DNA of 64,000 nt from Candidatus Symbiobacter mobilis CR (GTDB taxonomy: Bacteria; Pseudomonadota; Gammaproteobacteria; Burkholderiales; Burkholderiaceae_C), in the NCBI RefSeq assembly GCF_000477435.1, contig NC_022576.1, positions 1,178,001-1,242,000 on the forward strand, given 5' to 3'. Below the pieces are notes generated by a model. It had not been told where the DNA came from. It searched no databases and saw only the letters and a program-made list of their open reading frames with translations. A program made the position numbers and the translations under genes. Below, one piece after another: positions 30,578 to 42,074 of this stretch. Positions within the stretch are counted from its first letter, which is position 1. Each line of letters begins with the position of its first letter.

Positions 30578-33500
30578 AAGCCGCAGCGCAGTACTGGTGC
30601 AACAGGCCAATCAGCTCGTCTTCGGGGTACGGCTTGCCGAGGTAGTGGTTGACCTGGAGATCATGGGCGTAGTCGCGGTGCTTTTCGGCGATGCGCGAGG
30701 TGATCACGATCACCGGCAGCGCACGCAAACGCTCGTCTGCACGGATATTGCGGATCAGGTCAAAGCCGTCCATGCGCGGCATTTCGATGTCGGAGAGCAC
30801 GACAACGGGCCGCTGCTCCTGCAACAGCTCCAGCGCGTGCAACCCGTCGTGCGCGAGCACGACCTCAAAACCTTCGCGCCGCAGTAGCCGTTGCGTCACC
30901 CGGCGGACGGTGATCGAATCGTCGACGACCATGATCAAGCGCGAAGCCGTTGCCTCCGGCGCCACCATTGCTCCAGGCACTGCCCCCGGCGCCTGGGCTG
31001 CTGCCGCTGTACCGGCATGGGCACCCGCCGCAACAACCACGCAAGGCGGTGCAAACCGGGCACACTGACCATGCACCTTGGCTACAGCCAAGGGGTTGTA
31101 GATCAGGAACACCGTCCCCGAAGCCTGCACCGACATGCCAACCAACCCCGGCATCCGTGCCAGTTGGGGCCCCAGGTTCTTGACAACGGCTTCACGGTTC
31201 CCCAGCACTTCTTCGACATGCAGCGCCATGCGTTGCCCTGCGCTACAAACGATGGCGACCGAGGCATTGCGGCTCGGCGTCGATTCATGCCCTGCGCCCG
31301 GAACGCACTGCCACAGCGCATCGGCCCAATACAGGTCGATGTCCTGCCCCGCATAAGGAAAGCGGCCTGTGGCGTAGGCAGACTCCAGCGCGCTCCACGG
31401 CAGCCGCACGACCCGTTCGATCAAATGCGTGGGCACCCCGAACACCATGGCACCTGCACGCAACATCACCACCTGCGTCACGGCTGTCGTCAACGGCAAC
31501 ACGAGGTGGAAGCGGGTGCCTTCCCCACTGCGGGTATGCAGGTCGATGCGTCCGCCAGCGGCGTGGACATCGTTGCGGACGACATCCATGCCCACCCCAC
31601 GGCCAGCGAGTTCCGTCACCGACTCTGCCGTCGATAACCCCGGGCTGAAGATCAACTGGGCGATGTCCTCTTCGGACAACACTTGGTCGGCAGTGACCCA
31701 CCCCTTGCGAACGGCCCGTTCGCGAATGGCAGCGATGTCAAGCCCACCACCGTCGTCGGCAAAGGTGATCCGTACATCATTGCCCTGCTGCGCCAGCGTG
31801 ATCGTGATCGTCCCTTGCGATGGCTTCCCACGCTCCAGGCGCGTGGCCTCGTCTTCCATGCCGTGGCACACCGCATTGCGCAGCAGATGTTCGAAAGCGC
31901 TGCCCATCCGATCAAGCACGCCCCGGTCGATGTCCTGCGCGCCACCGATGATCGTCAACGCAACCGATTTGCCGGCTTCCCTCGCAGCCAGCCGCACCAC
32001 GCCGTGCAGGCGCTCTGCGATGCTGTCGAATTCAACCATCCGGGTACGCAACAAATCCCGTTGTAGTTCGCGGGCTTGGCGCAACTGGGCGGCCAGGGCG
32101 TCCTGCACCCCGGACACCGACTGCTGCACTTGCCCCTGTACCGTGCCGATGTCGTGTACGGACTCGGCCAACATCCGGCTCAGCTCCTGCACGCGGGTAT
32201 AGCGGTCGAATTCCAAAGGATCGAAGCCCTTGTCGCTCTCGCGCGTCAGAGCCAGGCGGGACTGCAATTGGGTATCGGTTTGCAGTTCCAGATCGCGCAA
32301 CTGCTGGTGCAGCCTATCGAGATTGGCAGTGAGGTCGTGCATGGCGCCGCGCAACTGGTCCACGTGCGACTCGATGCGCGCACGCGCGGTCAGCACCTCC
32401 CCGGTTTGCCCAATCATGCGTTCGATCCACTGCGAACGCACCCGCACCGTCTCCGTTCCCCCCTTCCGTACTGCAACAGGAGCGGGAGCAGCAGCCTCGG
32501 AAACATCGGCAGCGCCAGCCGTTGCCGGCACTTGTTCCGGAAAAACGATGGCCGATGCCGCAGCCGCACACACCCCCTCCATGCGGTGGACGATGGCATC
32601 GAACCCCGCAAGCAAGGCAGCCATGGCCGCAGGCGAAGCAGTGTCTACATGCTCCGCAGCGGATTCGAGCCGGTGGAGCATGTCCCCGAGCCGCATCGCC
32701 CCGGCAAGCCGCGCCCCCCCTTTGAGGGTATGCAAATCGCGCAATACGGACTGTCTGGCAGCCAGGTCTGCCGGGTTCGCGCTCCACTGGCGCAACGCGG
32801 CGCCCAGGCGAGGAAGCAGTTCGTGGGCTTCCTCTTCAAAGATGGAGAACAGATCGACATCGGGGGTATCTTGCAGCGCAGAATCTTCCCTGCTCTGTGG
32901 CGCGACGACCTCTGGTTCTTGGGCTTGCCGTGTTCCGACCGCCAGGGCAAGGTCCGACTGGCCTTGCGCCACGGATTCGGCAAGGGCTGCAAGGTGGACG
33001 GGTTCTTCCTGCATCGCAGCCATGTCGATTGATGCAGCATCGTCAGGATGCCCCACTCGCTCTGCCAAGGAGTCCGCTGACGATGGCGGAAACGGCTCCA
33101 CGGCTGGCAGAGCGTCCAATGCATCAGCATCATTGTGTGCATCGACGGGCAAATCGAGATCCGGCAATTCCAGGGGAGGCAGGGCGGCAGGGCTCCAATC
33201 GCCGAAATCCAGCTCGATGGGCGCCAGGTCTTCTTCCGCCACTGTGGCGCCCGTGGCGATATCCCTATCGCTACGACCCATGGTGGGGTCCATGGCTGGT
33301 TCCATGGTGAAGTCCAAGCCAAGATCGCCGCCAAGGTCCATGCCAAAGTCGGCATCGAAGCCTGCATCGGCATCTTGCATGATGGGCCGGGACTCTTCCG
33401 GGGCATCCAGCTCGATGGCCAGCATGTCGTGCAAGGCGGAAAGCTGGGCAGGGTCGGCATCGGGCGTCTGCACTACACCAAAGGGCAGATGCCCTATGCC

Positions 33501-36500
33501 AAAACCATGCACCATGGCTCGCATGGATCGGGCCACCTGCACGAACAGCCCTTCCTGTTCCGCAGTGCGCACCCCGGCTGGCTGCAAATGGGCCAGCGCA
33601 TGTTCCAAGGCACGGGCTAGCTCGGACAGCGCATGGAACCCCACTGTCGCCGAACTGCCTGCCAGCGAATGCACCAAACCGATGGTCGAATCCGGCACAC
33701 GCTGGTGCGGCGCGGCGGCGCCCTTTTCCAGTTCGTCGACCAGACGCAAGGACCAAACTTCCGCTTCAGACAGGTAGACCTCATGCAAGGCTTTCCCAAT
33801 GCCTCCCTCCTCTGTAGACGACGCCAGTTCCGGTGGTACTTCAGGCAAGGCTGCCATCGCAATGTCTTCGCCCGACGCTGCCCAGGGCGCCAGCGTAGGC
33901 AACTCCGCAAGCATGTCGCCCACTGCCTCGGTGGCGTCTGCAAGAACGTCCACGGGTGCTTCCGTCCATGCCGCAGCAGACGCAGTGTCTGCCTCCGCTG
34001 CCGGAATCAGGTCTACGGAAAAATCGAGTGCCAGGTCATCGGATTCCAGGGGCGCTTCAGCATCCCGCGATTCCTGGGGTTCTTGGAGTTCCTGGGGTTC
34101 CAGAGGCTGATCAAGGACATCGGGCGCATGGCATTCTTCGACATCCTCGGATTCGTCGACTTCCCCGAATGCAGCCAGCGCCCCGGCGTGCGCTGCTGCG
34201 TCGATCGGTGACGCAACTTCCAGCTCCGGGGGCAGTGCTGCATCCGGCTCCATGGCAGGAGGTTCCACCGCCAGCACCTCTGCTGCTGGCTGCTCTATGG
34301 AAAACAGCGGAGTCGGCGCAGTGTCTTCGGCATCGGATTCGTGCAGCAACTCCGGGGCCAAATCCGGGGTCGGCTCGGGCATCGGCGCGGCGACGGGTTC
34401 CGGCGCGGTATCTTCCCCCGGCAGTGGCAGAGCGATCAGCTCGTTGTCCATCCGCATCCGATCCGCAGCCTGGCGAAAGGGCTGTGCCGCCCACGCGCCA
34501 TCGTCGTTCTCCGCGATGTCTTCAATCCACCGCGCAAAACCCTGCATGGCCCGCGAAGACAGCGTCAGCACCTCCGCGCCGATCGGCTTTTGCTGCGCGA
34601 GCCAGGCATTCATCAACTGTTCCATCGCCCACGCAGCCTCGCCAAACTCGACCAACCCCACCATCCGGGAACTGCCCTTGAGGGTATGGAACGTCCTGCG
34701 CAGACGGGTCTGCTGGTCGATATCCGCAGGACGGGACTCCAGATGCGAGATCGCGGCGATGCCGCTTTGGATGACATCGCGCGCCTCTTCGAGAAAGATG
34801 TCCCGTAGCTCATCCTCGTCTTCTTCGTCGCTAGGCGCAGGCTCGGGTGCAGGTTGCGGTGTGGGCGGGGAAGCAGGCGCCACGGGAGGCAGCGGTGAAG
34901 CGACCGGTGCTGGCGCAGGCGCCTCGTCTACAGGCGTTTTGTGGCGCCCCATCAGCGACCGGAATTCCCCCAACTGTTCGTCATACACGAACAACTGTTT
35001 GGCCAATTCCCGCTGATAGCCCAACATATCGACAAGGAAGCCCAGGGCGCCAAGACTGTTGCCGATCTTGTCGAAAACGCCAGTGCGGGCTGCAGCATCG
35101 GCATCGATATCGTCTTCCAGACACTGTTCGACACGAGAGCGAATCCGCACGGCAGCCATGGCTGCCTGATCAAGCCCCAGCACCGAAAACACGCCGCGCA
35201 TCTGCGCCAGGCGCATCGGCACATCGTGCAGGGCAGTCTTGTCCACCGGATTGCGGAAGAAGGCATCCAGCGTCGTTTCGATCTCCGCCAGCGAAGCCGC
35301 CAGCTCTTGCACCACGCTGCCCATCACCTGCCGGTCGCTGACACGGCGATAGAGATCTTCCATCCACGCATCCAGCGGTTCCGAAGCCGCTCCGCCACAC
35401 ACCGCGTCGATGCGCTGTGCAAGCCGGGCACTGCGGTCCTCCAAAGCGTCTTCCGTGCCCAAATCTTCGTAGGCTGCATCCAGATACAACACCGAGGTCG
35501 CGACCTCCAGCGCCAACGCTGGCGTTGGGGGCTGCCCGGAACGCTGTACTTGCACCATGGACCGCAGCAAGGCATCCGCCAGATCCTTGCTTCCCGGATG
35601 CAGCCGAATCATCGAATCCGTGACCAACGTCATCTGATCCGCAGACTGCTTCATCCTGGTCATATCGCCACCGGACAACGCAGACCACGTCTCGGTCAGC
35701 GCCGCAATGCGCTTGCGCGCCTGCGCCACCAGTGCGGGGTCGAAACGACCCAGGCAAGGCCGCTCCACATCGCGAACGACAACCCCACGCAGCCCGTAGC
35801 TTTCCCGCGCCACCGACAAAATGCTCGGCGCAGGGCGCACAGGCTCGGTTTGCGCACAGTGGAACAGCAAGTCTTGCGCAAGCCGCTCGGAGATGTCCGG
35901 CACTCCCTTGGCCAGGCTACGAAATTGCGTCAGGATGCGCGAGGCGGAACGCTTTGCATACACATCCGCGCTCGCGCTGACGGTGGCCATCGCTTCGAAA
36001 TACGCCGCGCACAGGCACCAGAATCCACGCGGGCGCGATTCCTGCTGCGCTGCGGCAAAGCCCAGGCTGATGTCGGAGAGGATCTGTGCCGAAGGCCCGT
36101 GCCCCGTCTTGACGACCTGGAGCACAAAGCTGTCGATGCGCGCACACACCGGCGCGTCATACGCCAGGGGGCGGATCGTCGGCGCCAGGGGAATATCCCG
36201 CCACCGCCACGGAAACACCCACAGGTCTGCGGGGTGGATGCGCTCTTCGCCCAGCTCCTTCAACACGTCGCGGTACTGCGGGAACAGCGCGACAGCCGAA
36301 GTCGTCCGCCCCTTGAGCAAGCCTTCCAAGTATTCGATGAGGGCAAAACTCGCGCCTTCGAGCTTTTGGGCAGCCCGCTCATTGCAAGTGCCCGGGCGCT
36401 GCACGAACTTCTGCGCGAGCATTTGCATCGCACGCAGTACTTTGGCTGGTACTTCCAACCCCACCATTTCTAGCGCCCCGACGGCTTGGTGCAACTGCTG

Positions 36501-36698
36501 CCGGGCAATGCGCAACTGGCTTGCATCCAGCGCGGCAATGTCCGACCCACGCGATGCCTCGGCATCGCGAACGAAACGCCGCAGAGCCGACACCGCGCTG
36601 TCGAGCGACTTGCGCAGTTCGTCGAGCACCCAGGCTAGGGGGCCTAGATCCGATTCCACGGGGGGAGAACTGCCGACAACGGCCACAGAAGGCTGCAT
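30576..36698 (-). CDS. chpA: ChpA/PilL hybrid CheA-type histidine kinase of the Pil-Chp system
   Basis: 2040 residues. ChpA takes signals from PilJ and phosphorylates PilG/PilH to control type IV pilus twitching. The N-terminal 560 residues are helical, degenerate Hpt-like repeats. Clear Hpt sites follow: H-T-L-K-G-S-S near 670, H-S-L-A-G-S-S near 1012 and H-T-L-K-G-G near 1321, separated by long acidic Pro/Glu-rich linkers. CheA dimerisation and ATPase regions follow (H-L-L-R-N-A-V-C-H-G and G-R-G-V-G-M-D-V-V). A CheW-like domain and a C-terminal receiver domain (V-V-D-D-S, from about 1918) end the protein. It is the last gene of the pil-chp operon; no Shine-Dalgarno sequence is seen. Confidence 0.95.
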   Translation of the reverse strand: MQPSVAVVGSSPPVESDLGPLAWVLDELRKSLDSAVSALRRFVRDAEASRGSDIAALDASQLRIARQQLHQAVGALEMVGLEVPAKVLRAMQMLAQKFVQRPGTCNERAAQKLEGASFALIEYLEGLLKGRTTSAVALFPQYRDVLKELGEERIHPADLWVFPWRWRDIPLAPTIRPLAYDAPVCARIDSFVLQVVKTGHGPSAQILSDISLGFAAAQQESRPRGFWCLCAAYFEAMATVSASADVYAKRSASRILTQFRSLAKGVPDISERLAQDLLFHCAQTEPVRPAPSILSVARESYGLRGVVVRDVERPCLGRFDPALVAQARKRIAALTETWSALSGGDMTRMKQSADQMTLVTDSMIRLHPGSKDLADALLRSMVQVQRSGQPPTPALALEVATSVLYLDAAYEDLGTEDALEDRSARLAQRIDAVCGGAASEPLDAWMEDLYRRVSDRQVMGSVVQELAASLAEIETTLDAFFRNPVDKTALHDVPMRLAQMRGVFSVLGLDQAAMAAVRIRSRVEQCLEDDIDADAAARTGVFDKIGNSLGALGFLVDMLGYQRELAKQLFVYDEQLGEFRSLMGRHKTPVDEAPAPAPVASPLPPVAPASPPTPQPAPEPAPSDEEDEDELRDIFLEEARDVIQSGIAAISHLESRPADIDQQTRLRRTFHTLKGSSRMVGLVEFGEAAWAMEQLMNAWLAQQKPIGAEVLTLSSRAMQGFARWIEDIAENDDGAWAAQPFRQAADRMRMDNELIALPLPGEDTAPEPVAAPMPEPTPDLAPELLHESDAEDTAPTPLFSIEQPAAEVLAVEPPAMEPDAALPPELEVASPIDAAAHAGALAAFGEVDESEDVEECHAPDVLDQPLEPQELQEPQESRDAEAPLESDDLALDFSVDLIPAAEADTASAAAWTEAPVDVLADATEAVGDMLAELPTLAPWAASGEDIAMAALPEVPPELASSTEEGGIGKALHEVYLSEAEVWSLRLVDELEKGAAAPHQRVPDSTIGLVHSLAGSSATVGFHALSELARALEHALAHLQPAGVRTAEQEGLFVQVARSMRAMVHGFGIGHLPFGVVQTPDADPAQLSALHDMLAIELDAPEESRPIMQDADAGFDADFGMDLGGDLGLDFTMEPAMDPTMGRSDRDIATGATVAEEDLAPIELDFGDWSPAALPPLELPDLDLPVDAHNDADALDALPAVEPFPPSSADSLAERVGHPDDAASIDMAAMQEEPVHLAALAESVAQGQSDLALAVGTRQAQEPEVVAPQSREDSALQDTPDVDLFSIFEEEAHELLPRLGAALRQWSANPADLAARQSVLRDLHTLKGGARLAGAMRLGDMLHRLESAAEHVDTASPAAMAALLAGFDAIVHRMEGVCAAAASAIVFPEQVPATAGAADVSEAAAPAPVAVRKGGTETVRVRSQWIERMIGQTGEVLTARARIESHVDQLRGAMHDLTANLDRLHQQLRDLELQTDTQLQSRLALTRESDKGFDPLEFDRYTRVQELSRMLAESVHDIGTVQGQVQQSVSGVQDALAAQLRQARELQRDLLRTRMVEFDSIAERLHGVVRLAAREAGKSVALTIIGGAQDIDRGVLDRMGSAFEHLLRNAVCHGMEDEATRLERGKPSQGTITITLAQQGNDVRITFADDGGGLDIAAIRERAVRKGWVTADQVLSEEDIAQLIFSPGLSTAESVTELAGRGVGMDVVRNDVHAAGGRIDLHTRSGEGTRFHLVLPLTTAVTQVVMLRAGAMVFGVPTHLIERVVRLPWSALESAYATGRFPYAGQDIDLYWADALWQCVPGAGHESTPSRNASVAIVCSAGQRMALHVEEVLGNREAVVKNLGPQLARMPGLVGMSVQASGTVFLIYNPLAVAKVHGQCARFAPPCVVVAAGAHAGTAAAAQAPGAVPGAMVAPEATASRLIMVVDDSITVRRVTQRLLRREGFEVVLAHDGLHALELLQEQRPVVVLSDIEMPRMDGFDLIRNIRADERLRALPVIVITSRIAEKHRDYAHDLQVNHYLGKPYPEDELIGLLHQYCAAA

Positions 36699-36769
36699 AC
36701 AGGGGAGATGAATTCAAAAAATGCGTGCAATCGGTGCGTACTGGATGGGTGCGTACGGAACCAGGTCAT

Positions 36770-38992
36770 TCAGGCAATGCGAAATCGGGCAACAGACTGG
36801 CGCAATTCCTCCGCCATCTTGGAAAGCTCCCGCACTTGGGCTGCCGTCGATCGGGTTCCCTCGCTGGTTTGCTCGGTCACCGCAAAAATGTGCTGGATGT
36901 CCCCGGCCACCTCGTTGGCCAAGCTGGCCTCGCGCGAGGTCGATACCGAAAACTGCTCGATCATCTCTGCCAATCGGCGCGACACCTGGTCAATTTCCGT
37001 CAACGCAGTACCGGCGTTGTCCGACAACCGCGCCCCTGCGACTACGCCTTGCGTCGAGCGTTCCATCGCGCCGATGGCATCCTGGGTATCGGTCTGAATG
37101 GCTTTGACGAGCGCGGCGATCTGGCGCGTGGCGTCAGCAGAGCGTTCCGCCAGACGCTGTACTTCTTCAGCCACCACAGAAAACCCCCGGCCTGCATCCC
37201 CCGCCGAGGCCGCTTGAATGGCTGCATTGAGCGCAAGTACGTTGGTCTGTTCGGTGATGTCCGAAATCAGTTCGGTGATTTCCCCGATCTCCTGCGATGA
37301 CTCTCCCAGCCGCTTGATGCGCTTGGAGGTCTCCTGGATTTGATCGCGAATCGCGTTCATCCCGCCGATCGAATTCTGCACGGCGTGCAGCCCGACTTCT
37401 GCGGCCTGCAACGACTGCCGGGCGACTTCCGCAGACGCCTGCGCCTGGGCAGACACGTCGTTGATCCGGCGAGCCATATCCAGGATGGCGCGGCCCGTCT
37501 CGCGAATCTCGTGCAACTGCTCTTTGGACGCAACGAGCAGTTCGGTGGAGGTGGCGTCCACATCACCGGTGGTCTGCGCCACGCGCGAGGCAGTGCCTTG
37601 CACATTGCCGACGAGCACACGCAGCTCTTCGACCGTGTAGTTCACCGAGTCGGCAATCGCCCCAGTGATGTCTTCGGTCACGGTCGCTTCCTGGGTCAGG
37701 TCCCCTTCGGCGACGGCTTGCAGCTCGTTCATCAATCGCAGAATCGCCGCCTGGTTGGCGTCGTTGACACGCTTGGCCTCCCGCTCCTGGCGCAGCGCCT
37801 GCTGGCGTTGCGCTTCGGCGTAGCTTTGGCGCCTACGGCTCTCCTGAAGCTGGGCATAAGACAAGCCCGCAGCAGCCAACAAGGCGATGACCACGCACAG
37901 CGCGAGCAGCAGGCCGAACAGCAACCCCGTCTGGGAGCCTAGGGCCAACTGCAACCCTTCGAGATCGCCGCGCAACCGCTCCGCATCGGTAGCCATGGAA
38001 GGCTGTACCGCACGCACCACAACGATGGCGGATGCCCCCTCTCGCAGAACCAGCAGTTGCTCGCGCAACGGCGCCACTATCGCTACCAACGCTGGCGGCA
38101 CCCCGGCGGAATCGGCCTCTGCAGCCAGCGTTGCCAACAATTCGAGGTCCTGGCCAATGGCCGTATCCAGCCGCTCTGGCTGCGCCTGCACATCTTGCAC
38201 CCACCCTGCGATACGCTGTGCCAACAGCAACCATCGCACGCTGGCCGCCAAAGGTACCGTCGTTTGCGATTCGGAGAGCAGCGCCGTCAGCCACTGCGTG
38301 GCGTTGCCTTGCATATCCATCGCCTGCCGACGCACTGCCTGCGCGGCATCAAGGGCGCGGGACATGGCCGCACGTTGGGCTGCCATCTTTTTGGCGCTTT
38401 CCTCCAAACGCACAAGTGTCGCCAACGATCCTTCCATCCGCAAACGGTACGGTTCGCGCAAGGCAGGAATTTCCTCGACGCCAGACGCCGAAGGCTGCAC
38501 GCCGACTGCGCTCAACGCCCGCACGATGCGCCCAAGCTCCTCGACGCTATGCACCAGGTCGGCGGCAAAACGCAATTCCCCGCCCACCATGTGGGACAAG
38601 GCCTTGCCGACGCGCTGTGTGTGCATCAAAGCTTGTCCGATCACCGCCAACTGCTGGGCCACCATCTGGGTACGCCCCAACCCCGATACCGTCACCCCGG
38701 CCAGCGCCAGCAATGCTCCCACCAGCAAAACGGAAAAGAACCGCTGATGCTGCGCAACGGTTTTCTTGCCTAGGAAAGGGATGCGAACCAACTCCAAGGC
38801 GTCGGTCGATGCCTGCGGGGCATCGGCTTTCTCGGACTTGGGGTGCGAATCCGACCGGAGAACGGAATCCGACACGGGAATGGATCGGGCAGCATCTTCC
38901 CCCGAGATCAGCGTCGACTCGGGCGCCGAAAGACTCAACCGGGAATCCGGAGACGCTTCCCCCATCCAACGCTGTACCCATCCCCAAGCCAT
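36770..38992 (-). CDS. pilJ: Twitching-motility methyl-accepting protein PilJ
   Basis: 740 residues. An unusual cytoplasmic N-terminal extension of about 85 Ser/Asp-rich residues precedes the first membrane helix (about 86-104). The periplasmic PilJ-type four-helix domain follows, then a second helix (about 360-385), a HAMP-like region and the methyl-accepting signalling domain. The hairpin region includes [16 protein letters not shown]. The start overlaps the pilI stop as TGATG. PilJ is the receptor feeding ChpA via the CheW-like PilI. Confidence 0.94.
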   Translation of the reverse strand: MAWGWVQRWMGEASPDSRLSLSAPESTLISGEDAARSIPVSDSVLRSDSHPKSEKADAPQASTDALELVRIPFLGKKTVAQHQRFFSVLLVGALLALAGVTVSGLGRTQMVAQQLAVIGQALMHTQRVGKALSHMVGGELRFAADLVHSVEELGRIVRALSAVGVQPSASGVEEIPALREPYRLRMEGSLATLVRLEESAKKMAAQRAAMSRALDAAQAVRRQAMDMQGNATQWLTALLSESQTTVPLAASVRWLLLAQRIAGWVQDVQAQPERLDTAIGQDLELLATLAAEADSAGVPPALVAIVAPLREQLLVLREGASAIVVVRAVQPSMATDAERLRGDLEGLQLALGSQTGLLFGLLLALCVVIALLAAAGLSYAQLQESRRRQSYAEAQRQQALRQEREAKRVNDANQAAILRLMNELQAVAEGDLTQEATVTEDITGAIADSVNYTVEELRVLVGNVQGTASRVAQTTGDVDATSTELLVASKEQLHEIRETGRAILDMARRINDVSAQAQASAEVARQSLQAAEVGLHAVQNSIGGMNAIRDQIQETSKRIKRLGESSQEIGEITELISDITEQTNVLALNAAIQAASAGDAGRGFSVVAEEVQRLAERSADATRQIAALVKAIQTDTQDAIGAMERSTQGVVAGARLSDNAGTALTEIDQVSRRLAEMIEQFSVSTSREASLANEVAGDIQHIFAVTEQTSEGTRSTAAQVRELSKMAEELRQSVARFRIA

Positions 38993-39612
38993 CACCCCCC
39001 CCTGCCCACGCATTGGGCGATGTCCAAAAATTGCGGACACGTCGCCAGCGCACGCAAATCCAGTTCTTGCCACACCACTCCCGCGCCATCTTGCCTGCAC
39101 TTGCCATAGAACGCTGGGGCATTGGCGGGGGCATCCGCATCGCCCAGCGAATCAGCGCCTCGCAAACCGGCGAAGGCATCGACACGCAGCGCACACGGAA
39201 CACCCAGATCGGGATGCAGGCTCAGATACTTTCCTGCTTGGATGCCGCCTGCACGCAGGGGAGTAGCGGCGTGCCCGGGCGTAGCGTCGTTCGGTATCTG
39301 GCTTGATGTCTGTCTCGATGACGGGTTCCACGCCGGGTTCGACTGCCCAACTGCCTGCCCCAGAAAAATGCCGAGATCGACCACCCCGTATAGCACCCCG
39401 CGAGCGTGGGCGACACCCAGGAACCAGTCTGCGGTATAGGGCACCGGGGTCAAAGCAGTAGCCAACAAAATTTCCCCGGACTGCGCCAACGGTAGCAGCA
39501 AAGGCAGAGAACCAGCCCGCACAGCCAGCCAAGCCGCGCAAGCCCCGTCGGCCATCGCAAGCCGCTGTACCAGGCGGAGCTGGAACTCGCGCAGACTCTC
39601 CCGTCCGCTCAT
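38992..39612 (-). CDS. pilI: CheW-like adaptor PilI
   Basis: 206 residues with the beta-barrel CheW-like fold pattern ([13 protein letters not shown] and [10 protein letters not shown]). It couples PilJ to ChpA. A Pro/Ser-rich insert lies at about 115-145. Its ATG overlaps the pilH stop (ATGA), and its TGA overlaps the pilJ start. Identification rests on both the fold pattern and its place in the operon. Confidence 0.88.
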   Translation of the reverse strand: MSGRESLREFQLRLVQRLAMADGACAAWLAVRAGSLPLLLPLAQSGEILLATALTPVPYTADWFLGVAHARGVLYGVVDLGIFLGQAVGQSNPAWNPSSRQTSSQIPNDATPGHAATPLRAGGIQAGKYLSLHPDLGVPCALRVDAFAGLRGADSLGDADAPANAPAFYGKCRQDGAGVVWQELDLRALATCPQFLDIAQCVGRGG

Positions 39613-39989
39613 GCCGTGCGCGCCGAAGCAACTGCCTGAATCTTGGTCAAGAGCTCCTCCGCGTTGATGGGCTTGACGATGTAGTCCCGCGCTCCCTGCC
39701 GCAACCCCCACACCCGATCCGTTTCCAGGCTCTTGCTGGTGCAGAGGATGATGGGAATCCCGGCGTATTGCGGATTGCGACACAACGAACGGGTAAGCTG
39801 AAAACCGTTCTGCCCAGGCATGACTACGTCCATCAGGATCAAGTCCGGCTTGTCGTTTTCCATGCAGCGCATGGCTTCCTCGGCGTTTTCAGCAATGTGT
39901 ACCGTCATACCGTGGCGCAACAGAATGTCGCTGAGGAATAGCGAGTCGGTCTTGGAATCGTCGATCACCAATACCTTGCGAATCGTCAT
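39609..39989 (-). CDS. pilH: Twitching response regulator PilH
   Basis: 126 residues, a single receiver domain. The acidic pocket is I-D-D-S, the phosphorylated Asp is in L-M-D-V-V-M-P-G, and the conserved Lys is in I-V-K-P. PilH is thought to drive pilus retraction or act as a phosphate sink opposing PilG. It is coupled to pilG (ATGA) and to pilI (ATGA). Confidence 0.92.
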   Translation of the reverse strand: MTIRKVLVIDDSKTDSLFLSDILLRHGMTVHIAENAEEAMRCMENDKPDLILMDVVMPGQNGFQLTRSLCRNPQYAGIPIILCTSKSLETDRVWGLRQGARDYIVKPINAEELLTKIQAVASARTA

Positions 39990-40399
39990 GCCAGGCTCCC
40001 TTGTGCGGCCCGATGCCCGGCCATGCCAAACTGCTGCACGGCCTGCAACAGTTGATCCTTGGTAAAAGGTTTCGTCAGGTAATCCTGCGCGCCGACCATG
40101 CGCCCACGCGCCTTGTCGAACACGCCATCCTTGGAGGAAAGCATGACCACGGGCACTCCGGCAAAACGCGCATTGCGCTTGATGATCGCGCAGGTTTGGT
40201 ATCCGTCGAGCCGAGGCATGAGGATGTCGCAAAAGATGAGATCGGGCTCGTAATCGCCGACCTTGGAGAGCGCATCGAAGCCGTCCTCGGCCAACATCAC
40301 CTCATGCTGACCCGCCTTGAGGAACAGTTCCGCGCTGCGGCGAATCGTATTGCTATCGTCCACGACCAGGATTTTCAAACTCGTATCCCCTATAGCCAT
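39986..40399 (-). CDS. pilG: Twitching response regulator PilG
   Basis: 137 residues, a single receiver domain with V-D-D-S, F-C-D-I-L-M-P and L-T-K-P-F. PilG promotes pilus extension. It is the first gene of the pilG-pilH-pilI-pilJ-chpA operon, with GGGGAGAGG just upstream of its ATG. The 227-base region to hemL should hold the divergent promoters; I see no clear boxes. Confidence 0.93.
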   Translation of the reverse strand: MAIGDTSLKILVVDDSNTIRRSAELFLKAGQHEVMLAEDGFDALSKVGDYEPDLIFCDILMPRLDGYQTCAIIKRNARFAGVPVVMLSSKDGVFDKARGRMVGAQDYLTKPFTKDQLLQAVQQFGMAGHRAAQGSLA

Positions 40400-40626
40400 C
40401 CGCCTCTCCCCGTGTCATTGCCACGCCTGGAGCCGAACTCCCCGACGGAACAGCCACCTGCCCGCCCACGTGAAGGCTTGCCTGCACAGGGAGCCTCCTA
40501 CACATCGGCAGCCCACCAGAAATCGATCCTGAATCATAGAATAGTCGGCTTCCCTGCGGCCTGCGCCGTCTTCGTTGTTCTGTTGGTGGCTTCCTCGCTG
40601 CCTCGCTTCCTTGGATAGGTTCGCGC

Positions 40627-41922
40627 ATGGATCGCAACGTTTTCTTGTACGAACGCGCCTCGGCGTGCATTCCCGGTGGTGTCAATTCCCCCGTTCGGGC
40701 CTTTCGCGCCGTGGGGGGCACCCCCCGCTTCATCGCCCGCGCCCAAGGCTCCGCCTTGTGGGACGCCAACGGACAGCGCTACATCGACTACATCGGCGCC
40801 TGGGGGCCGATGATTCTGGGCCATAGCCACCCCGCCGTTGTCGAAGCCGTCGAGCGCGCCTTGCGTGATGGTTTTGCTTTTGGCGCACCCACCGAGCGCG
40901 AGACCGAACTAGCCGAATTCCTCGTGGCTGCAGTGCCGTCGATGGAGATGGTGCGCCTGGTCAATTCGGGCACCGAGGCAGCGATGAGCGCGATTCGCCT
41001 GGCGCGCGGGTTCACGCAACGCAATCTGCTCGTCAAGTTTGAAGGCTGCTACCACGGGCATTGCGACCCCCTGCTGGTACACGCAGGCTCCGGCCTTTCG
41101 ACGCTAGGGCATCCCTCCAGCGCTGGCGTGCCTGCGGAAGTCGCCGGGCAAACGATCGTGCTTCGGTACAACGACGTCGCCGGGCTGGAACGCGCCTTCG
41201 CCGAACACGGCCCAGCCATCGCTGCACTAATCGTCGAACCGATTTGCGGGAACATGAATTTCGTTCGTGCCAGCGTCTCTTTTCTGCGCCAATGCCGTGC
41301 GCTATGCACCCGACATGGCGCCGTGTTCATCCTCGACGAAGTCATGACGGGCTTCCGGGTGGCGTGGGGCGGCGCCCAAAGCCTCTATGCACGCGAGATT
41401 CCCGGCTTCGCCCCAGACTTGACGCTGCTCGGCAAAGTGATCGGCGGCGGGATGCCCCTGGCAGCGTTCGGTGGCAGGCGGGAGATCATGCGATGTCTCT
41501 CCCCGCTCGGGAGCGTGTACCAGGCTGGGACGCTCAGCGGGAACCCCGTCGCCACGGCCTGTGGGCTTGCCACGCTGCGCGAAGTTGCTCACGAAGGCTT
41601 TCACGACCAACTCTCGCAGACGACGCGCACGCTCCTTGCCGGGTTGCGCGCTGCGGCAGAGCGGCATGGGGTCCCCTTTTGCGCCGACTCCGAAGGGGGC
41701 ATGATGGGATGGTTCCTGCTCCCCACGCTGCCCCACGACTACCCGGCAGTGATGCAAAGCAGTGGCGACTTGTTTGCCAGGTTCTTCCATGGCCTGCTCG
41801 ACCGAGGCATCTACACCGCCCCGGCGCTCTTTGAAGCCGGATTCGTCAGCGCGGCCCACAGCGCGCAAGACGTCGCGGACACGATCCGCGCCGCAGACGA
41901 GGTGTTTGCGCTGCTGCGGTAG
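40627..41922 (+). CDS. hemL: Glutamate-1-semialdehyde 2,1-aminomutase
   Basis: 431 residues, the usual length. It forms 5-aminolevulinate from glutamate-1-semialdehyde in the C5 haem pathway. The PLP Lys is K270 in [10 protein letters not shown]. The N-terminal [11 protein letters not shown] and N-S-G-T-E-A motifs are intact. The start is the first ATG, with GGATAGG about 7 bases before it. Confidence 0.96.
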   Translation: MDRNVFLYERASACIPGGVNSPVRAFRAVGGTPRFIARAQGSALWDANGQRYIDYIGAWGPMILGHSHPAVVEAVERALRDGFAFGAPTERETELAEFLVAAVPSMEMVRLVNSGTEAAMSAIRLARGFTQRNLLVKFEGCYHGHCDPLLVHAGSGLSTLGHPSSAGVPAEVAGQTIVLRYNDVAGLERAFAEHGPAIAALIVEPICGNMNFVRASVSFLRQCRALCTRHGAVFILDEVMTGFRVAWGGAQSLYAREIPGFAPDLTLLGKVIGGGMPLAAFGGRREIMRCLSPLGSVYQAGTLSGNPVATACGLATLREVAHEGFHDQLSQTTRTLLAGLRAAAERHGVPFCADSEGGMMGWFLLPTLPHDYPAVMQSSGDLFARFFHGLLDRGIYTAPALFEAGFVSAAHSAQDVADTIRAADEVFALLR

Positions 41923-42074
41923 CCTTTGCGGGCCGCCCTCAGGCTCCCCGCAATGCCGACGGCTATAGTCCCCCGCTTCGTGTCGGGATCGACGCACACG
42001 CGCACACTGCCAAGCTGCTTGGTCTCGTGATCGTGCGCCTACCTCGATGCACCGCTGACAACAAGGAGCTTTCC

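Noticed and set aside
32230..36711. Several ORFs over 250 codons antisense to chpA (510 and 515 codons the largest)
   Set aside because: Shadow frames of a GC-rich gene; composition is Ser/Arg/Pro-biased with no recognisable motif.
41926..41953. Hairpin TTGCGGG/CCCGCAA after hemL as a terminator
   Set aside because: Seven-pair stem with a long loop and no T-run; not a convincing intrinsic terminator.
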